Source of the DNA: Solirubrobacter deserti
GTDB taxonomy: Bacteria > Actinomycetota > Thermoleophilia > Solirubrobacterales > Solirubrobacteraceae
DNA: 62,954 nucleotides
Assembly: GCF_027587175.1 (NCBI RefSeq)
Contig: NZ_JAPCID010000048.1
Location: forward strand, 1 to 62,954
Reading direction: 5' to 3'
Shown one piece after another: positions 51,868 to 60,292 of the stretch; positions within the stretch are counted from its first letter, which is position 1, and each line of letters begins with the position of its first letter. The notes below the pieces were generated by a model, which was given only the letters and a program-made list of their open reading frames with translations, did not search any database and was not told where the DNA came from. Made by a program: the position numbers and the translations under genes.

Positions 51868-51893
51868 GTCTGGAATCCGACGTCTAGGGGTAC
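51868..51893 (+). promoter_or_regulatory. SigB-like promoter before Crp-like gene 2
   Basis: GTCTGG, 14 nt, then GGGTAC, followed by C to give GGGGTACCCC. The layout matches the promoters at 45018 and 44038. Confidence 0.5.
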
Positions 51894-51923
51894 CCCGTGA
51901 TCGTGAGAGGAGGCCCCACCACC

Positions 51924-52835
51924 TTGACCCGGACCCCGGACATGGTTCGTCTGCTGGATGTCGATCCAGATCTTGGCGCACTGCTCAACGACAGCCGGCG
52001 CGACCACGCGGAGCGTGAGCTCGTCGTACGCACGCATCGGCTGCCCGTGGGTCCCTGGGACGTCTCCCGCCTCGCGGGAGCCACCGCCGACCACGTCGGC
52101 CTGCTGATCATCGACGGCATCCTCTCGCGTGAGCTGGTCGTCGCCGACCACGTCTCCGCCGAGCTGCTCGGCCCCGGCGACCTCGTCCGCCCGTGGCAGC
52201 CCACCAGCCGGACCGGGCTGCTGCCCGTCGACGCCGTGTGGACGGTGCTGTCGCCGCTGACGGTCGCCGTGCTCGACCGCCGCTTCGCGGCGGAGATGAC
52301 GCGCTACCCCGAGATCACCGCCGCCCTCTTCGATCGCCTGTCCGAGCGCTCCCTGCGTCTGGCGACCACGCAGGCGATCTCCCAGCTGACACGGGTCGAC
52401 CGGCGCCTGAAGGCACTGTTCTGGCACCTGGCCGAGCGCTGGGGGCGAGTGTCGGGCGATGGCGTCATCGTGCCACTTGCGCTCACGCATCGCATTCTGG
52501 GCCAGCTGGTGGGCGCGCGTCGGCCCACCGTCTCCACCGCGCTGAGCGAGCTCGCCGAGCGTGAGGAGCTCATCCGCCGCCCCGACGGCTCGTGGCTGCT
52601 ACGCGGCGATCCGCCCGACGCCGAGTCGCTCGCGCGCAAGCCGGCGCCGGCCGGCCAGGCCGCCTCGCGCGCGCAGGACCTGATGCGCCCCGCGCGCCGG
52701 TTCGAACGCGAGCAGCGGGCGCCGGAGCCGGAGGTCGTCACCGCGATCGACCGCCTCCGCGACGCCCTGGAACCGGGCGAGCTGCGCGAGCTGCTCGACC
52801 GTCGTCGCTCTGACCCGCCCGACAACGCCGCCTGA
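51924..52835 (+). CDS. Crp/Fnr-type transcriptional regulator, paralogue 2
   Basis: A regulator of about 303 residues, paralogous to the 42964-44025 protein. Shared segments include the LLGPGDLVRPW beta turn, TTQAISQLTRVDRRLKALFW and the recognition region LVGARRPTVSTALSELAE. The cAMP-binding cassette is not evident. TTG 51924 is chosen because GAGAGGAGG lies 10 nt before it. GTG codons at 51897 and 51903 are alternatives; 51897 is almost on the promoter-like GGGGTACCCC. The phosphatase gene follows 25 bp after its stop. Confidence 0.83.
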   Translation: MTRTPDMVRLLDVDPDLGALLNDSRRDHAERELVVRTHRLPVGPWDVSRLAGATADHVGLLIIDGILSRELVVADHVSAELLGPGDLVRPWQPTSRTGLLPVDAVWTVLSPLTVAVLDRRFAAEMTRYPEITAALFDRLSERSLRLATTQAISQLTRVDRRLKALFWHLAERWGRVSGDGVIVPLALTHRILGQLVGARRPTVSTALSELAEREELIRRPDGSWLLRGDPPDAESLARKPAPAGQAASRAQDLMRPARRFEREQRAPEPEVVTAIDRLRDALEPGELRELLDRRRSDPPDNAA

Positions 52836-52860
52836 GCACCGCCGGTAGGCTCCGCGCCGA

Positions 52861-54648
52861 GTGGAGCCCACCCTCACGGCCGTCGTCGATGTCGAGCCGC
52901 TTCTCGACGTCATGCCCGTGCCGTTGGTGGCGCTGGAGCCGGTCACCGGACGTGTGCTGCACGTCAACGCGGCGGCCGGCGGCGAGTACCCGCGCGAGCC
53001 CGCGCTGCGCGTCGCGGGCGGCGAGAGCCTGAGCAACGTCCAGTTCGACTGGGACACGGGCGCGCGGCTGCGCACCGTGCTCGTGTCGGGGACCATGGTC
53101 ACCCTCGCCGGCTCGCGCCAGGTCGCGCTGCTCTCCTTCGAGGACGTCACCGAGCTCGAAACGGGGCGCCGGCGCGCATCCGTCCAGGCCGACGAGCTCG
53201 AGGTGATGCTCGACGGCATCGCCGACGCCGTCACCGTCCAGTCGCCGGACTTCAAGCTCGTGTACGCCAACCGCGCGGCCACGCGGCTCTACGACATCCC
53301 CCACGGCAGCGACCTCGCGGCGTTCTCGACCGAGGAGTATCTGCGCGACTACGACGTGGTCGACGAGGCCGGGCATCCGCTCGACCTGGCGCGGATGCCG
53401 GGGCGGCTCGCGCTGTCCGGGCTGGACCCGGAGCCCGTCACGATCCGCTCGGTCGACCGCCGCACGGGGGTCGTCCAGTGGGCGCGGATCAAGGCGACCG
53501 CGGTGCGCGACCCGGACGGCGGCGTGCGGCTCGCCATCAACGTGATCGAGGACATCACCGAGCTCAAGCGCAGCGAGGAGGCGCAGCGGTTCCTGGCGGA
53601 GGCCTCGCGCCGGCTGGCGTCGGCGTCCCTGGACTACGAGCTGACGCTCACCGCGGTGGCCGAGATGGCCGTTCCCGAGCTCGCCGACACCTGCTCGGTC
53701 GTGCTCGCCGACGCCGAGAGCGCGCCGGCGGACGTGCTCGAGGTGCTCGCGACCGGGGTGGCCGCGCTCGCGGCGACGCGGGTCGTGGTGCCGATGCTCA
53801 CCGGCGGGCGCGTGCTCGGCGCGATCACCGTCGAGCGGGCCATGCCCTACGACGCGCAGGACGTGCTCGTCGTCGAGGACTTCGCGCTGCGCGCCGGCGC
53901 CGCGGTGGAGAACGCGCGCCTGTACCGCGCGGCCTCGGAGATCGCGCGGGCGCTGCAGACGTCGCTGCTCCCGCCGGTGCTGCCGGAGATCCCCGGCGCG
54001 CAGCTGGCCGCGGCCTACCTCCCCGCCGGCCAAGGGTTGGAGGTCGGCGGCGACTTCTACGACGTGTTCTCCACCGGCGACGGCCACTGGTTCCTCGTCA
54101 TCGGGGACGTGTGCGGGAAGGGCGCCGAGGCCGCGGCGCTCACCGCGCTCGCGCGCTACACGCTGCGCAGCGCCGCCGCGCGGCTGCGGTCCCCCGCGGC
54201 GATCCTGCGCTGGGTGGACGAGGCGATGCGCGCGCAGGCCGGGACGGGCGGGCGCTTCTGCACGATCGCGTGCGTGCACGTCGACCTGGCAGCCGGCGTC
54301 GGGACGGTGGCCTGCGGTGGCCATCCGTTGCCGGTGGTGCGGCGCAGCGACGGACGCGTGGAGCTGTTCGGCGAGCCCGGGACGCTGCTCGGCCTGCTCC
54401 CGGACCTCGAGCTCCCCGAGACCTCGACGCAGCTGCGGCCCGGCGACGCGCTCGTGCTCTACACCGACGGGCTCACGGAGGCGCGGGCCCCGCTGCACAC
54501 GTGGGACGAGGAGGAGCTGCTGGCCGCGGTACGCAGCGCGCCCATGAACGGGCCGGTCGGTGTGGTCGACAGCCTCGTGGCCGGGGCGCTGGGCGACCGG
54601 GCCGCACCGCGAGACGACCTCGCGGTGCTGGTGCTCAAGCTGAGCTAG
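52861..54648 (+). CDS. PAS-GAF-like-SpoIIE (PP2C) phosphatase
   Basis: A 595-residue sensor phosphatase. A degenerate PAS-like region (about 15-105) precedes a PAS domain (about 115-240, with VYANRAATRLYDI and VQWARIKATAV). A short GAF-like segment (about 250-370) precedes the SpoIIE/PP2C domain, with LEVGGDFYDVFS, FLVIGDVCGKGAEAAAL, YTDGLTEARAPL and APRDDLAVLVLKL. It should dephosphorylate a STAS protein to activate the stress sigma factor. It begins with GTG 25 bp after the Crp-like gene. Its stop shares CTAG with a small gene on the other strand. Confidence 0.9.
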   Translation: MEPTLTAVVDVEPLLDVMPVPLVALEPVTGRVLHVNAAAGGEYPREPALRVAGGESLSNVQFDWDTGARLRTVLVSGTMVTLAGSRQVALLSFEDVTELETGRRRASVQADELEVMLDGIADAVTVQSPDFKLVYANRAATRLYDIPHGSDLAAFSTEEYLRDYDVVDEAGHPLDLARMPGRLALSGLDPEPVTIRSVDRRTGVVQWARIKATAVRDPDGGVRLAINVIEDITELKRSEEAQRFLAEASRRLASASLDYELTLTAVAEMAVPELADTCSVVLADAESAPADVLEVLATGVAALAATRVVVPMLTGGRVLGAITVERAMPYDAQDVLVVEDFALRAGAAVENARLYRAASEIARALQTSLLPPVLPEIPGAQLAAAYLPAGQGLEVGGDFYDVFSTGDGHWFLVIGDVCGKGAEAAALTALARYTLRSAAARLRSPAAILRWVDEAMRAQAGTGGRFCTIACVHVDLAAGVGTVACGGHPLPVVRRSDGRVELFGEPGTLLGLLPDLELPETSTQLRPGDALVLYTDGLTEARAPLHTWDEEELLAAVRSAPMNGPVGVVDSLVAGALGDRAAPRDDLAVLVLKLS

Positions 54649-54806
54649 CCGGCGCTGTTCGGGTTGCCGGTGGCCTTGCCATCGTCGTTGTCAGGTTTTC
54701 TGCCTGAGCCCGTCTTCTCCCGCTGCGGCGTGCCCTCAGCGGGCGTATCATCGACCTCGGGAGGCTGCTCCTCCGGGTAGCCGACGTCGGATTCGGTGGT
54801 CTCCAT
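54645..54806 (-). CDS. Small acidic hypothetical protein
   Basis: A 53-residue protein found by hand on the minus strand. It opens METTESDVGYPEEQPPEV and ends GKATGNPNSAG, with no hydrophobic stretch. It has an excellent ribosome-binding site, GGAGGAG, 4 nt before the ATG. That, plus the exact CTAG stop overlap with the phosphatase gene, supports translation. It is disordered and acidic at the start, basic in the middle. No family is known. Confidence 0.6.
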   Translation of the reverse strand: METTESDVGYPEEQPPEVDDTPAEGTPQREKTGSGRKPDNDDGKATGNPNSAG

Positions 54807-54872
54807 TGTCTCCTCCTACCCCCATTCGGGGATGTCGCATGCCCGCTGCGCCCCGTACGCTCGTCCCTCCCC

Positions 54873-55253
54873 GTGCAGTTCAGCTTCCAGTTCCCACCCG
54901 CCGAGGACGCGCCCGCTCAGGCCCGCGCGGCGCTCGAGGTGTTCGATCAGATTCTCTCGCCGGACGTGCTGGAGGACCTGCAGCTGGTCGTCTCCGAGCT
55001 GGTGACCAACAGCGTCAAGTTCGGCCCGCGGCGCCCGATCACGCTCGCGCTGGCGATCGAGGAGGGCGGGATCGTCCGGGGCGAGGTCATCGACCAGGGC
55101 GACGGCGAGCGCGCGAAGGTCGAGATGAGCGTCGAGCCGACGGTCGAGGGCGGGTGGGGCCTGCACCTGGTCGATCAGGTGGCCGAGAAGTGGGGCGTCC
55201 GCGAGGGCTCCACCCACGTCTGGTTCGAGATCGGCCCAGACCGCCGCAGCTGA
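54873..55253 (+). CDS. HATPase-domain anti-sigma kinase-like protein
   Basis: A 126-residue ATP-binding GHKL protein, shorter than RsbW. The N-box is LQLVVSELVTNSVKFG, the G1 box EVIDQGDGE and the G2 box GGWGLHLVDQVAEKWGV. Many actinobacterial copies are anti-sigma kinases or orphan regulators. The start is a GTG at 54873. An HTH gene follows after 35 bp, with an operator-like inverted repeat between them. Confidence 0.87.
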   Translation: MQFSFQFPPAEDAPAQARAALEVFDQILSPDVLEDLQLVVSELVTNSVKFGPRRPITLALAIEEGGIVRGEVIDQGDGERAKVEMSVEPTVEGGWGLHLVDQVAEKWGVREGSTHVWFEIGPDRRS

Positions 55254-55260
55254 CGCGCAG

Positions 55261-55290
55261 ATATCGGATATTTGGTTAGATATCCGATAT
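55261..55290. promoter_or_regulatory. Perfect 11-bp inverted repeat overlapping an HTH gene start
   Basis: ATATCGGATAT (55261-55271), 8 nt, then ATATCCGATAT (55280-55290). The ATG of the HTH gene is inside the right arm. AT-rich in a GC-rich context, it looks like a repressor operator. The HTH protein next to it is the natural candidate to bind it. Confidence 0.65.
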
Positions 55291-55690
55291 GACCTCTCCG
55301 TTGTACGTGCGGCTGACGACCGAGCAGGCCGGCCGCTTGGACCGGGCCGCGGCGGCGGTCCCGGCGCACAAGAAGGACCTGATCGGCGGCCTCGTCGACC
55401 GGTACGTGGATCCGTCGACGCCCGCGGGCGTCGACGCGCTGCGCGAGCTCGCGACGGCCAAGCGGGTGACCGTGGAGCTGGGCGGCGACGCGCCCGTGGT
55501 GGGCCACGCGGAGTTCCGGCCGGCGGCACCGGCCGAGGTCCTCGACGCGGCGGGCGCCGCGGAGCTGCTGGCGGTCGACGAGGCCGCGCTGCGCGAGCTC
55601 GCGGAGGCGGGCGGCCTCCCCGGCCGCCAGATCGGCGGCCAGTGGCGGTTCTCCCGTCAGGCGCTGCTCGACTGGCTCGCCGGCACGTAG
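55289..55690 (+). CDS. Excisionase/MerR-like helix-turn-helix protein
   Basis: A 133-residue protein. The N-terminal part (YVRLTTEQAGRLDRAAAAVP, then DLIGGLVDRYV) resembles a ribbon-helix-helix-like region. The C-terminal part (LLAVDEAALRELAEAGGLPG, then WRFSRQALLDWLAGT) is an excisionase-type winged helix. No integrase or phage gene is near, so a chromosomal DNA-binding role is more likely than excision. Its start lies within an 11-bp inverted repeat, which suggests it represses itself. The 3' end overlaps the convergent GT9 gene by 34 bp. Confidence 0.75.
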   Translation: MTSPLYVRLTTEQAGRLDRAAAAVPAHKKDLIGGLVDRYVDPSTPAGVDALRELATAKRVTVELGGDAPVVGHAEFRPAAPAEVLDAAGAAELLAVDEAALRELAEAGGLPGRQIGGQWRFSRQALLDWLAGT

Positions 55691-56535
55691 CCGAGGACGT
55701 CGTCCACGGAGATCTCGAGCAGGCCCGGGTCCGGCGTGGCCGCGTGCGGATCGCCGGTGCGGCCGCTCCACAGGACACGGTGCTGCGGCCGGTCGGCGGG
55801 CGGACCCCACTCGTCCGGCGGCGTGGGTCCGAAGAGCACGACCGAAGGCGTGCCGAACGCGGTGGCGAGGTGGGCGACGCCGGTGTCGCCGCACAGCACG
55901 AGCGAGGCGTGCGCGACGGTCGCGGCGAGCGTGAGCAGGTTCGTCTCGCCGGCGAGCACGCGTGCGCCGGGCACGCCGCGCGCGACGCGCTCCGCCAGCG
56001 CCCGCTCTTCCGGCCCGCCGGTGATCACGACGTCGTCGAGCCGCCGCGCCACCTCCGTCCAACGGTCGGCGGGCCAGCGGCGTGCCTCGCTCGCCGCGCC
56101 CGGGTGGACGACCGTCGCGCCGGGCGCGGGGCTGGGCACGGCGGGCGGGTCCAGCCGCAGGTCGCCGGGATCGGCTTCGATCCCGTGCTCGCGCAGCAGG
56201 CGGCACCAGCGCTGCACCTCGTGCTCGTCCGCGCGCCAGCTGTCCCCGAACGCGATCAGGCGGTTCGGATGGCTCGCGCGCAGGAGGGCGGTGCTCTGCG
56301 GACCGCGCCCATGCAGATTGACCGCGATGTCCGCGCCGGGCGGCGCGGGGCCGAGCGGCGCGGTGTCGACCACCTCGTCGATCGCGCCGGTGAGCTCGGC
56401 CAGAGGCGCGAGCGCCTGGGGCGCCGCGAGCACGATCCGGTGGTCCGGAAACGCGCGCCGCAGCGCCCGGTAGGCGGGGACGCCGGTGAGAAAGTCCCCG
56501 AGGCCGAGGGCTCTGTAGATGAGGACTACGGCCAC
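55657..56535 (-). CDS. GT9-family glycosyltransferase (heptosyltransferase-like)
   Basis: A 292-residue GT9 protein. The N-terminal YRALGLGDFLTGVPAYRALR matches the GLGD start of heptosyltransferases. The C-terminal donor site has VVHPGAASEARRWPADRW and LCGDTGVAHLATAFGTPSV. It is the last gene of the leftward heptose operon and overlaps the SDR gene upstream by 10 bp. Transfer of an ADP-heptose-derived sugar is the natural guess, but GT9 enzymes can use other donors. Confidence 0.85.
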   Translation of the reverse strand: MAVVLIYRALGLGDFLTGVPAYRALRRAFPDHRIVLAAPQALAPLAELTGAIDEVVDTAPLGPAPPGADIAVNLHGRGPQSTALLRASHPNRLIAFGDSWRADEHEVQRWCRLLREHGIEADPGDLRLDPPAVPSPAPGATVVHPGAASEARRWPADRWTEVARRLDDVVITGGPEERALAERVARGVPGARVLAGETNLLTLAATVAHASLVLCGDTGVAHLATAFGTPSVVLFGPTPPDEWGPPADRPQHRVLWSGRTGDPHAATPDPGLLEISVDDVLGYVPASQSSSA

Positions 56536-57215
56536 GAGGGCTCAGCCGACGGCGTGACGAGCAGCTCGCGCAGCTCGACGCCGGGCGGCTGGCGCAGTGC
56601 GAACAGCACCGACTCGGCGACCACCGCCGGGTCGTTGAGCCGCTGGTTCGGGCCGGGCTTGAACTCCTCCTTGCGGCCGTCGAAGAACTGCGTCTTCATG
56701 CCGCCGGGGATGAGCATGGTCACGCCGACCTTGTCGCCCATCTCGATCGCGAGCGCGCGGGTGAAGCCGACGACGCCGAACTTGCTCGCGCAGTAGGCCG
56801 TCGCGGCGGGCAGCGCGCGCAGGCCGAGCGTCGACGCGACGGTGACGATCCGGCCCTGTGATTGCTCCAGGAACGGGATCGCGGCGCGGACGACCGCCGC
56901 CGTACCGAGCAGGTTGACGAGGATCACGCGATCCCAGTCGTCGGCGTCGACGTCCATCATGTCGCCGCACGCGTCGGTGCCGGCGGCGGTGACGACGGCG
57001 TCGAGCCCGCCCGCCTCCTCGGCGACGCGCTTGACGACCGCCTCGGCTTCCCGCGGGTTGGCCAAGTCCACTTCTTCGAACTGAAACCCGTTCGGCGGCG
57101 GCACGCGATCGAGCACGATGGCCTTGCCGCCCTGTTGCTCGACGGCCGCGGCGACCGCCGCGCCCAGGCCGGACGAGCCACCGGTGACAAGGACGGTTCC
57201 GACTTCATCGCGCAC
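56526..57215 (-). CDS. Short-chain dehydrogenase/reductase in the heptose operon
   Basis: A 229-residue classical SDR. TGGSSGLGAAV is the cofactor loop and AYCASKFGVVGFT carries the YxxxK pair. It overlaps the hldE 3' end by 11 bp and the GT9 5' end by 10 bp. It is too short and of the wrong subclass to be the usual ADP-heptose 6-epimerase HldD. It may modify the heptose or another sugar in the pathway. Its substrate cannot be read from sequence. Confidence 0.85.
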   Translation of the reverse strand: MRDEVGTVLVTGGSSGLGAAVAAAVEQQGGKAIVLDRVPPPNGFQFEEVDLANPREAEAVVKRVAEEAGGLDAVVTAAGTDACGDMMDVDADDWDRVILVNLLGTAAVVRAAIPFLEQSQGRIVTVASTLGLRALPAATAYCASKFGVVGFTRALAIEMGDKVGVTMLIPGGMKTQFFDGRKEEFKPGPNQRLNDPAVVAESVLFALRQPPGVELRELLVTPSAEPSWP

Positions 57216-58506
57216 GCGCGAGCACCTCCGTGATCAAGCGGGTCGTGGAGCGACCCGCGACATAGGGAACGATGACCGCGCGCCCGCCCCACTCGGCGAG
57301 CGTCTGGGCCTCGGGCAGCTCGGCGACCGCGTAGTCGCCGCCCTTGGCCCAGACGTGCGGCTTGATGGTCTTGATGGCCTCGCGCGGATCGTCCTCGTCG
57401 AAGATGACGACGGCGTCCACGCAGCCGAGGCCCTTGAGCACGGCGGCGCGGTCGTCCTGCTCGACCAGCGGCCGGTCCGGCCCCTTCAGGCGCGAGACCG
57501 ACGCGTCCGAGTTCAGGCACACGATCAGGCAGTCGCCGAGCGCCCGCGCCTGCTCGAGCATCCGCACGTGGCCGGCGTGCAGCAGGTCGAAGCAGCCGCC
57601 GGTCGCGACCACCGTCCCGCCGGCGGCGCGCACGCGCTCGGCCACCGCGACCGCGTCACCGGTGTACGAGGCGGGCTCGGCCTCGCCGGCGACGAACGCG
57701 GACGCCGCCTCGACCGCCTCCCGCACGGCCTCGGACGGCAGCGCGCCGCTCGCGATCCGCGAGGCGGCGGTCGCGGCGAACGCGTCGCCGGCCCCGCAGG
57801 GATCGCCGGACGACACGCGCGTGACGGGTACGGCGAGCGCCGGCCCGTCGCCGGAGACCATGAGCGCACCCCGCTCCCCACGGGTCACGGCGACGGCGAC
57901 CGCGCGCCACCGTGCCACCAGCGTGCGGGCAGCGTCCTCGGGGTCACTGTGGCCGGCGGAGGCGGTCGCTTCCTTCGCATTGGGGGTGACGAGGATGCAG
58001 CCCGGCACGGGCTCGGGGCCCTTCGGGTGCGGGTCCCAGACCACCGGGACGTCACCGCTGAGCGCGGCGCGGACCGTCGGCTCGGCGGCGACGCCGCGGC
58101 CGTAGTCGGAGACGAGGATCGCGTCCGCGCCGTCGAGCGCGCCGTCCGGGAGCGGGCCGCAGCCGCGGGACTCGCCGCCGCGGTCCAGGCGGACGACCGG
58201 GCGGCCGCCGGCCAGCACGCGGATCTTCTCCGGCGTGGCGCCGTGCAGGCCGAGGTCGATCACGTCGATGCCCTTCAGCAGGGAGCGCAGCTCCTCCCCC
58301 GCGGCGTCGCGGCCCAACGCTGTCACGAGCGTCACCTCGACGCCCGTGCGGGCCGCCAGCATCGCGGCCAGCGCAGCACCGCCCGCGCGGGCGGACGGCT
58401 CGATCGCGTCGACGACCGGCACGGGCGCGTCCGGGGCGAGCCGCTCCGCGCGGCCGTGCAGGTCGCGATCGAGCAGCGCGTCGCCGATCACGATCAGCCG
58501 GGTCAT
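57205..58506 (-). CDS. hldE: Bifunctional heptose-7-phosphate kinase / heptose-1-phosphate adenylyltransferase
   Basis: A 433-residue HldE (RfaE) protein. The N-terminal PfkB/ribokinase domain (about 1-295) has LIVIGDALLDRDLHG at the start and the catalytic PCGAGDAFAATAA near residue 245. The C-terminal nucleotidyltransferase domain (about 300-433) has GGCFDLLHAGHVRMLEQAR with the HxGH motif. It phosphorylates D-glycero-beta-D-manno-heptose 7-phosphate at C1 and later adenylates the 1-phosphate to ADP-heptose. ATG 58506 overlaps the gmhA stop by 4 bp. Confidence 0.92.
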   Translation of the reverse strand: MTRLIVIGDALLDRDLHGRAERLAPDAPVPVVDAIEPSARAGGAALAAMLAARTGVEVTLVTALGRDAAGEELRSLLKGIDVIDLGLHGATPEKIRVLAGGRPVVRLDRGGESRGCGPLPDGALDGADAILVSDYGRGVAAEPTVRAALSGDVPVVWDPHPKGPEPVPGCILVTPNAKEATASAGHSDPEDAARTLVARWRAVAVAVTRGERGALMVSGDGPALAVPVTRVSSGDPCGAGDAFAATAASRIASGALPSEAVREAVEAASAFVAGEAEPASYTGDAVAVAERVRAAGGTVVATGGCFDLLHAGHVRMLEQARALGDCLIVCLNSDASVSRLKGPDRPLVEQDDRAAVLKGLGCVDAVVIFDEDDPREAIKTIKPHVWAKGGDYAVAELPEAQTLAEWGGRAVIVPYVAGRSTTRLITEVLARAR

Positions 58507-59090
58507 CCGATCTCCATGTCGAAGGCGGCGCAGATCAAGTGGATCGCGACGAGGTGCAGCTCCTGCACGGTCGCGGTGTGCGGGGTCTCGATGCACACCG
58601 CGTCGTCAGCGACGTCGACCGTCGGGTTCGGGCCCCGGCCGGTCAGCGCCCACGTCACGAGCCCGGCGTCGTTGCCCGCCTCGACCGCGCTCACGATGTT
58701 CGGCGAGCGGCCGGAGGTCGACAGCGCGAGCAGCACGTCACCCTCGCGGCCGTGGCCGCGCACCTGGCGGGCGAACAGCTCCTCGATGCCGTAGTCGTTG
58801 CCGATCGCGGTCAGCGCGCTCGTCTCGGCGCACAGAGCCAACGCCGCGAACGGCGGCCGGTCGTCGCGGTAGCGCCCGACGATCTCCGCCGTCAGGTGCT
58901 GCGCCTGGCAAGCGGAGCCGCCGTTGCCGATCGCCAGCAGCCGCCCGCCACCCGCCAGCACGCGGGCGAGCTCGCGGCCCCACCGGTCCAGCCGGTCGGT
59001 CTCGTCGTAGAGCGCGGCGAGCGGGCGCGCGAGCTGGTCGAGGTGCGTGCGGCCCGCGGGCAGCTCGCGCACGAAGCGGGTCGTGCTCAT
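58503..59090 (-). CDS. gmhA: Sedoheptulose-7-phosphate isomerase
   Basis: A 195-residue SIS-domain protein of the GmhA family, which turns sedoheptulose 7-phosphate into D-glycero-D-manno-heptose 7-phosphate. Signatures are [20 protein letters not shown] near residue 50 and [20 protein letters not shown] near residue 120. C-terminal [20 protein letters not shown] includes the catalytic residues of the family. It overlaps hldE and the upstream GT4 gene by 4 bp each, within a fully coupled operon. Confidence 0.92.
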   Translation of the reverse strand: MSTTRFVRELPAGRTHLDQLARPLAALYDETDRLDRWGRELARVLAGGGRLLAIGNGGSACQAQHLTAEIVGRYRDDRPPFAALALCAETSALTAIGNDYGIEELFARQVRGHGREGDVLLALSTSGRSPNIVSAVEAGNDAGLVTWALTGRGPNPTVDVADDAVCIETPHTATVQELHLVAIHLICAAFDMEIG

Positions 59091-60292
59091 CGGACCACCC
59101 GCTGCCGCGCGCGGCTCGGGGCCAGCGACAGGTAGACGTCACGCGTGGAGCGCGCGATCCGGTCGAAGCCGAACCGCAGCCGCGCGCGTTTGGCCCCGTT
59201 CGCGCCGTATTCGTCGCGGCGCTGCGGGTCCTCGAGCAGCTGACGCAGCGCGCGGGCGAGCGCGGCCGGCTCACGCGGCGGCACGTGCACGCCCGTCACG
59301 CCGTGCACGACGCTGTCGATCTGCCCTCCGACGGCGGTGGCCACGACCGGCACGCCGCACGCCATCGCCTCCAGCGGCACGATCCCGAACGGCTCGTACC
59401 AGGGGACGCAGACGACCGCGTCGGCGGAGCGCAACAGCGCCGGCATCTCGTCGCGGCCGACCCGGCCGCGCAGCACGAGCCGGTCGCCGACGCCCACCCG
59501 CTCGGCCAGCTCACGCAGCCGCTGGGCCTCGGGGTCCGCCTCCAGCGCGCTCGCCTCGGGCCCGCCGGCGACGTGCAGCTCCGCGCCCGGCACGTCGGCC
59601 AGCGCGGTGATCGCGTCCGCGAGCCCCTTGCGCTCGACCAGCCGGCAGGCGGCGACGAAGCGCGGCGCGGCCTTGCGCTCGCGCGGCCCGTCGGTGCCGA
59701 AGCGGTCGAGGTCCACGCCGCACGGCACCACGCTGATGCGGCGCCGGTCGGCGCCCAGCCGCAGCAGCTCGAACACCTCGTCGGTGCAGGTCGCGACGAT
59801 CCGGTCGACCGAGCGCGCGATCCGCGTCTCGTGCTCGATCCGGGTCGACGGGCTCGTGTCGCGCTCGCCCTGGTGGCGGCGCTTGACGGTGCCCAGCGCG
59901 TGGAACGTGTGCACCACCGGGATGCCGAGGCCCTCGGCCGCGTCCAGCGCGGCCACGGCCGACATCCAGAAGTGCGCGTGCACGACGTCCGGCGGCTCGG
60001 CCAGCCACTGCTCGCGCAGCTCGTCCGCGAACGCGCCCATGTACTGCAGCAGCTCGTCCTTCGGGACCTCGGTGGGCGGGCCGGCGTCGACGTGGTCGAC
60101 CTCCACGCTCGGGGCGAGCGCGACCCGCCGCGGGAGCGACGGATCGTCGCGCCGCGTATGCACGACGACCTCGTCGCCGAGCCGGGCGAGCGCCGTCGCG
60201 AGCGCCGCGACGTGCACGTTCTGCCCGCCGGCGTCGACGCCGCCGAGCACCGCCAGCGGGCTCGCGTGCTCGCTGACCATCGCGATTCTCAT
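59087..60292 (-). CDS. GT4-family glycosyltransferase
   Basis: A 401-residue glycosyltransferase. The start [20 protein letters not shown] with [16 protein letters not shown] is typical of the sucrose-synthase-like/MshA-type GT4 group. The donor motif is [20 protein letters not shown]. It probably acts on the same heptose-containing glycan as the two GT9 proteins. It overlaps neighbours by 4 bp on both sides. Donor and acceptor are unknown. Confidence 0.87.
   Translation of the reverse strand: MRIAMVSEHASPLAVLGGVDAGGQNVHVAALATALARLGDEVVVHTRRDDPSLPRRVALAPSVEVDHVDAGPPTEVPKDELLQYMGAFADELREQWLAEPPDVVHAHFWMSAVAALDAAEGLGIPVVHTFHALGTVKRRHQGERDTSPSTRIEHETRIARSVDRIVATCTDEVFELLRLGADRRRISVVPCGVDLDRFGTDGPRERKAAPRFVAACRLVERKGLADAITALADVPGAELHVAGGPEASALEADPEAQRLRELAERVGVGDRLVLRGRVGRDEMPALLRSADAVVCVPWYEPFGIVPLEAMACGVPVVATAVGGQIDSVVHGVTGVHVPPREPAALARALRQLLEDPQRRDEYGANGAKRARLRFGFDRIARSTRDVYLSLAPSRARQRVVR

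Noticed and set aside
55289-55690. Excisionase-like gene as evidence of a prophage or integrated element
   Set aside because: No integrase, phage gene, tRNA target or direct-repeat att site was seen nearby.
56526-57215. SDR in the heptose operon as HldD epimerase
   Set aside because: It is a 229-residue classical SDR with a YxxxK site, whereas HldD is a longer extended-SDR epimerase.
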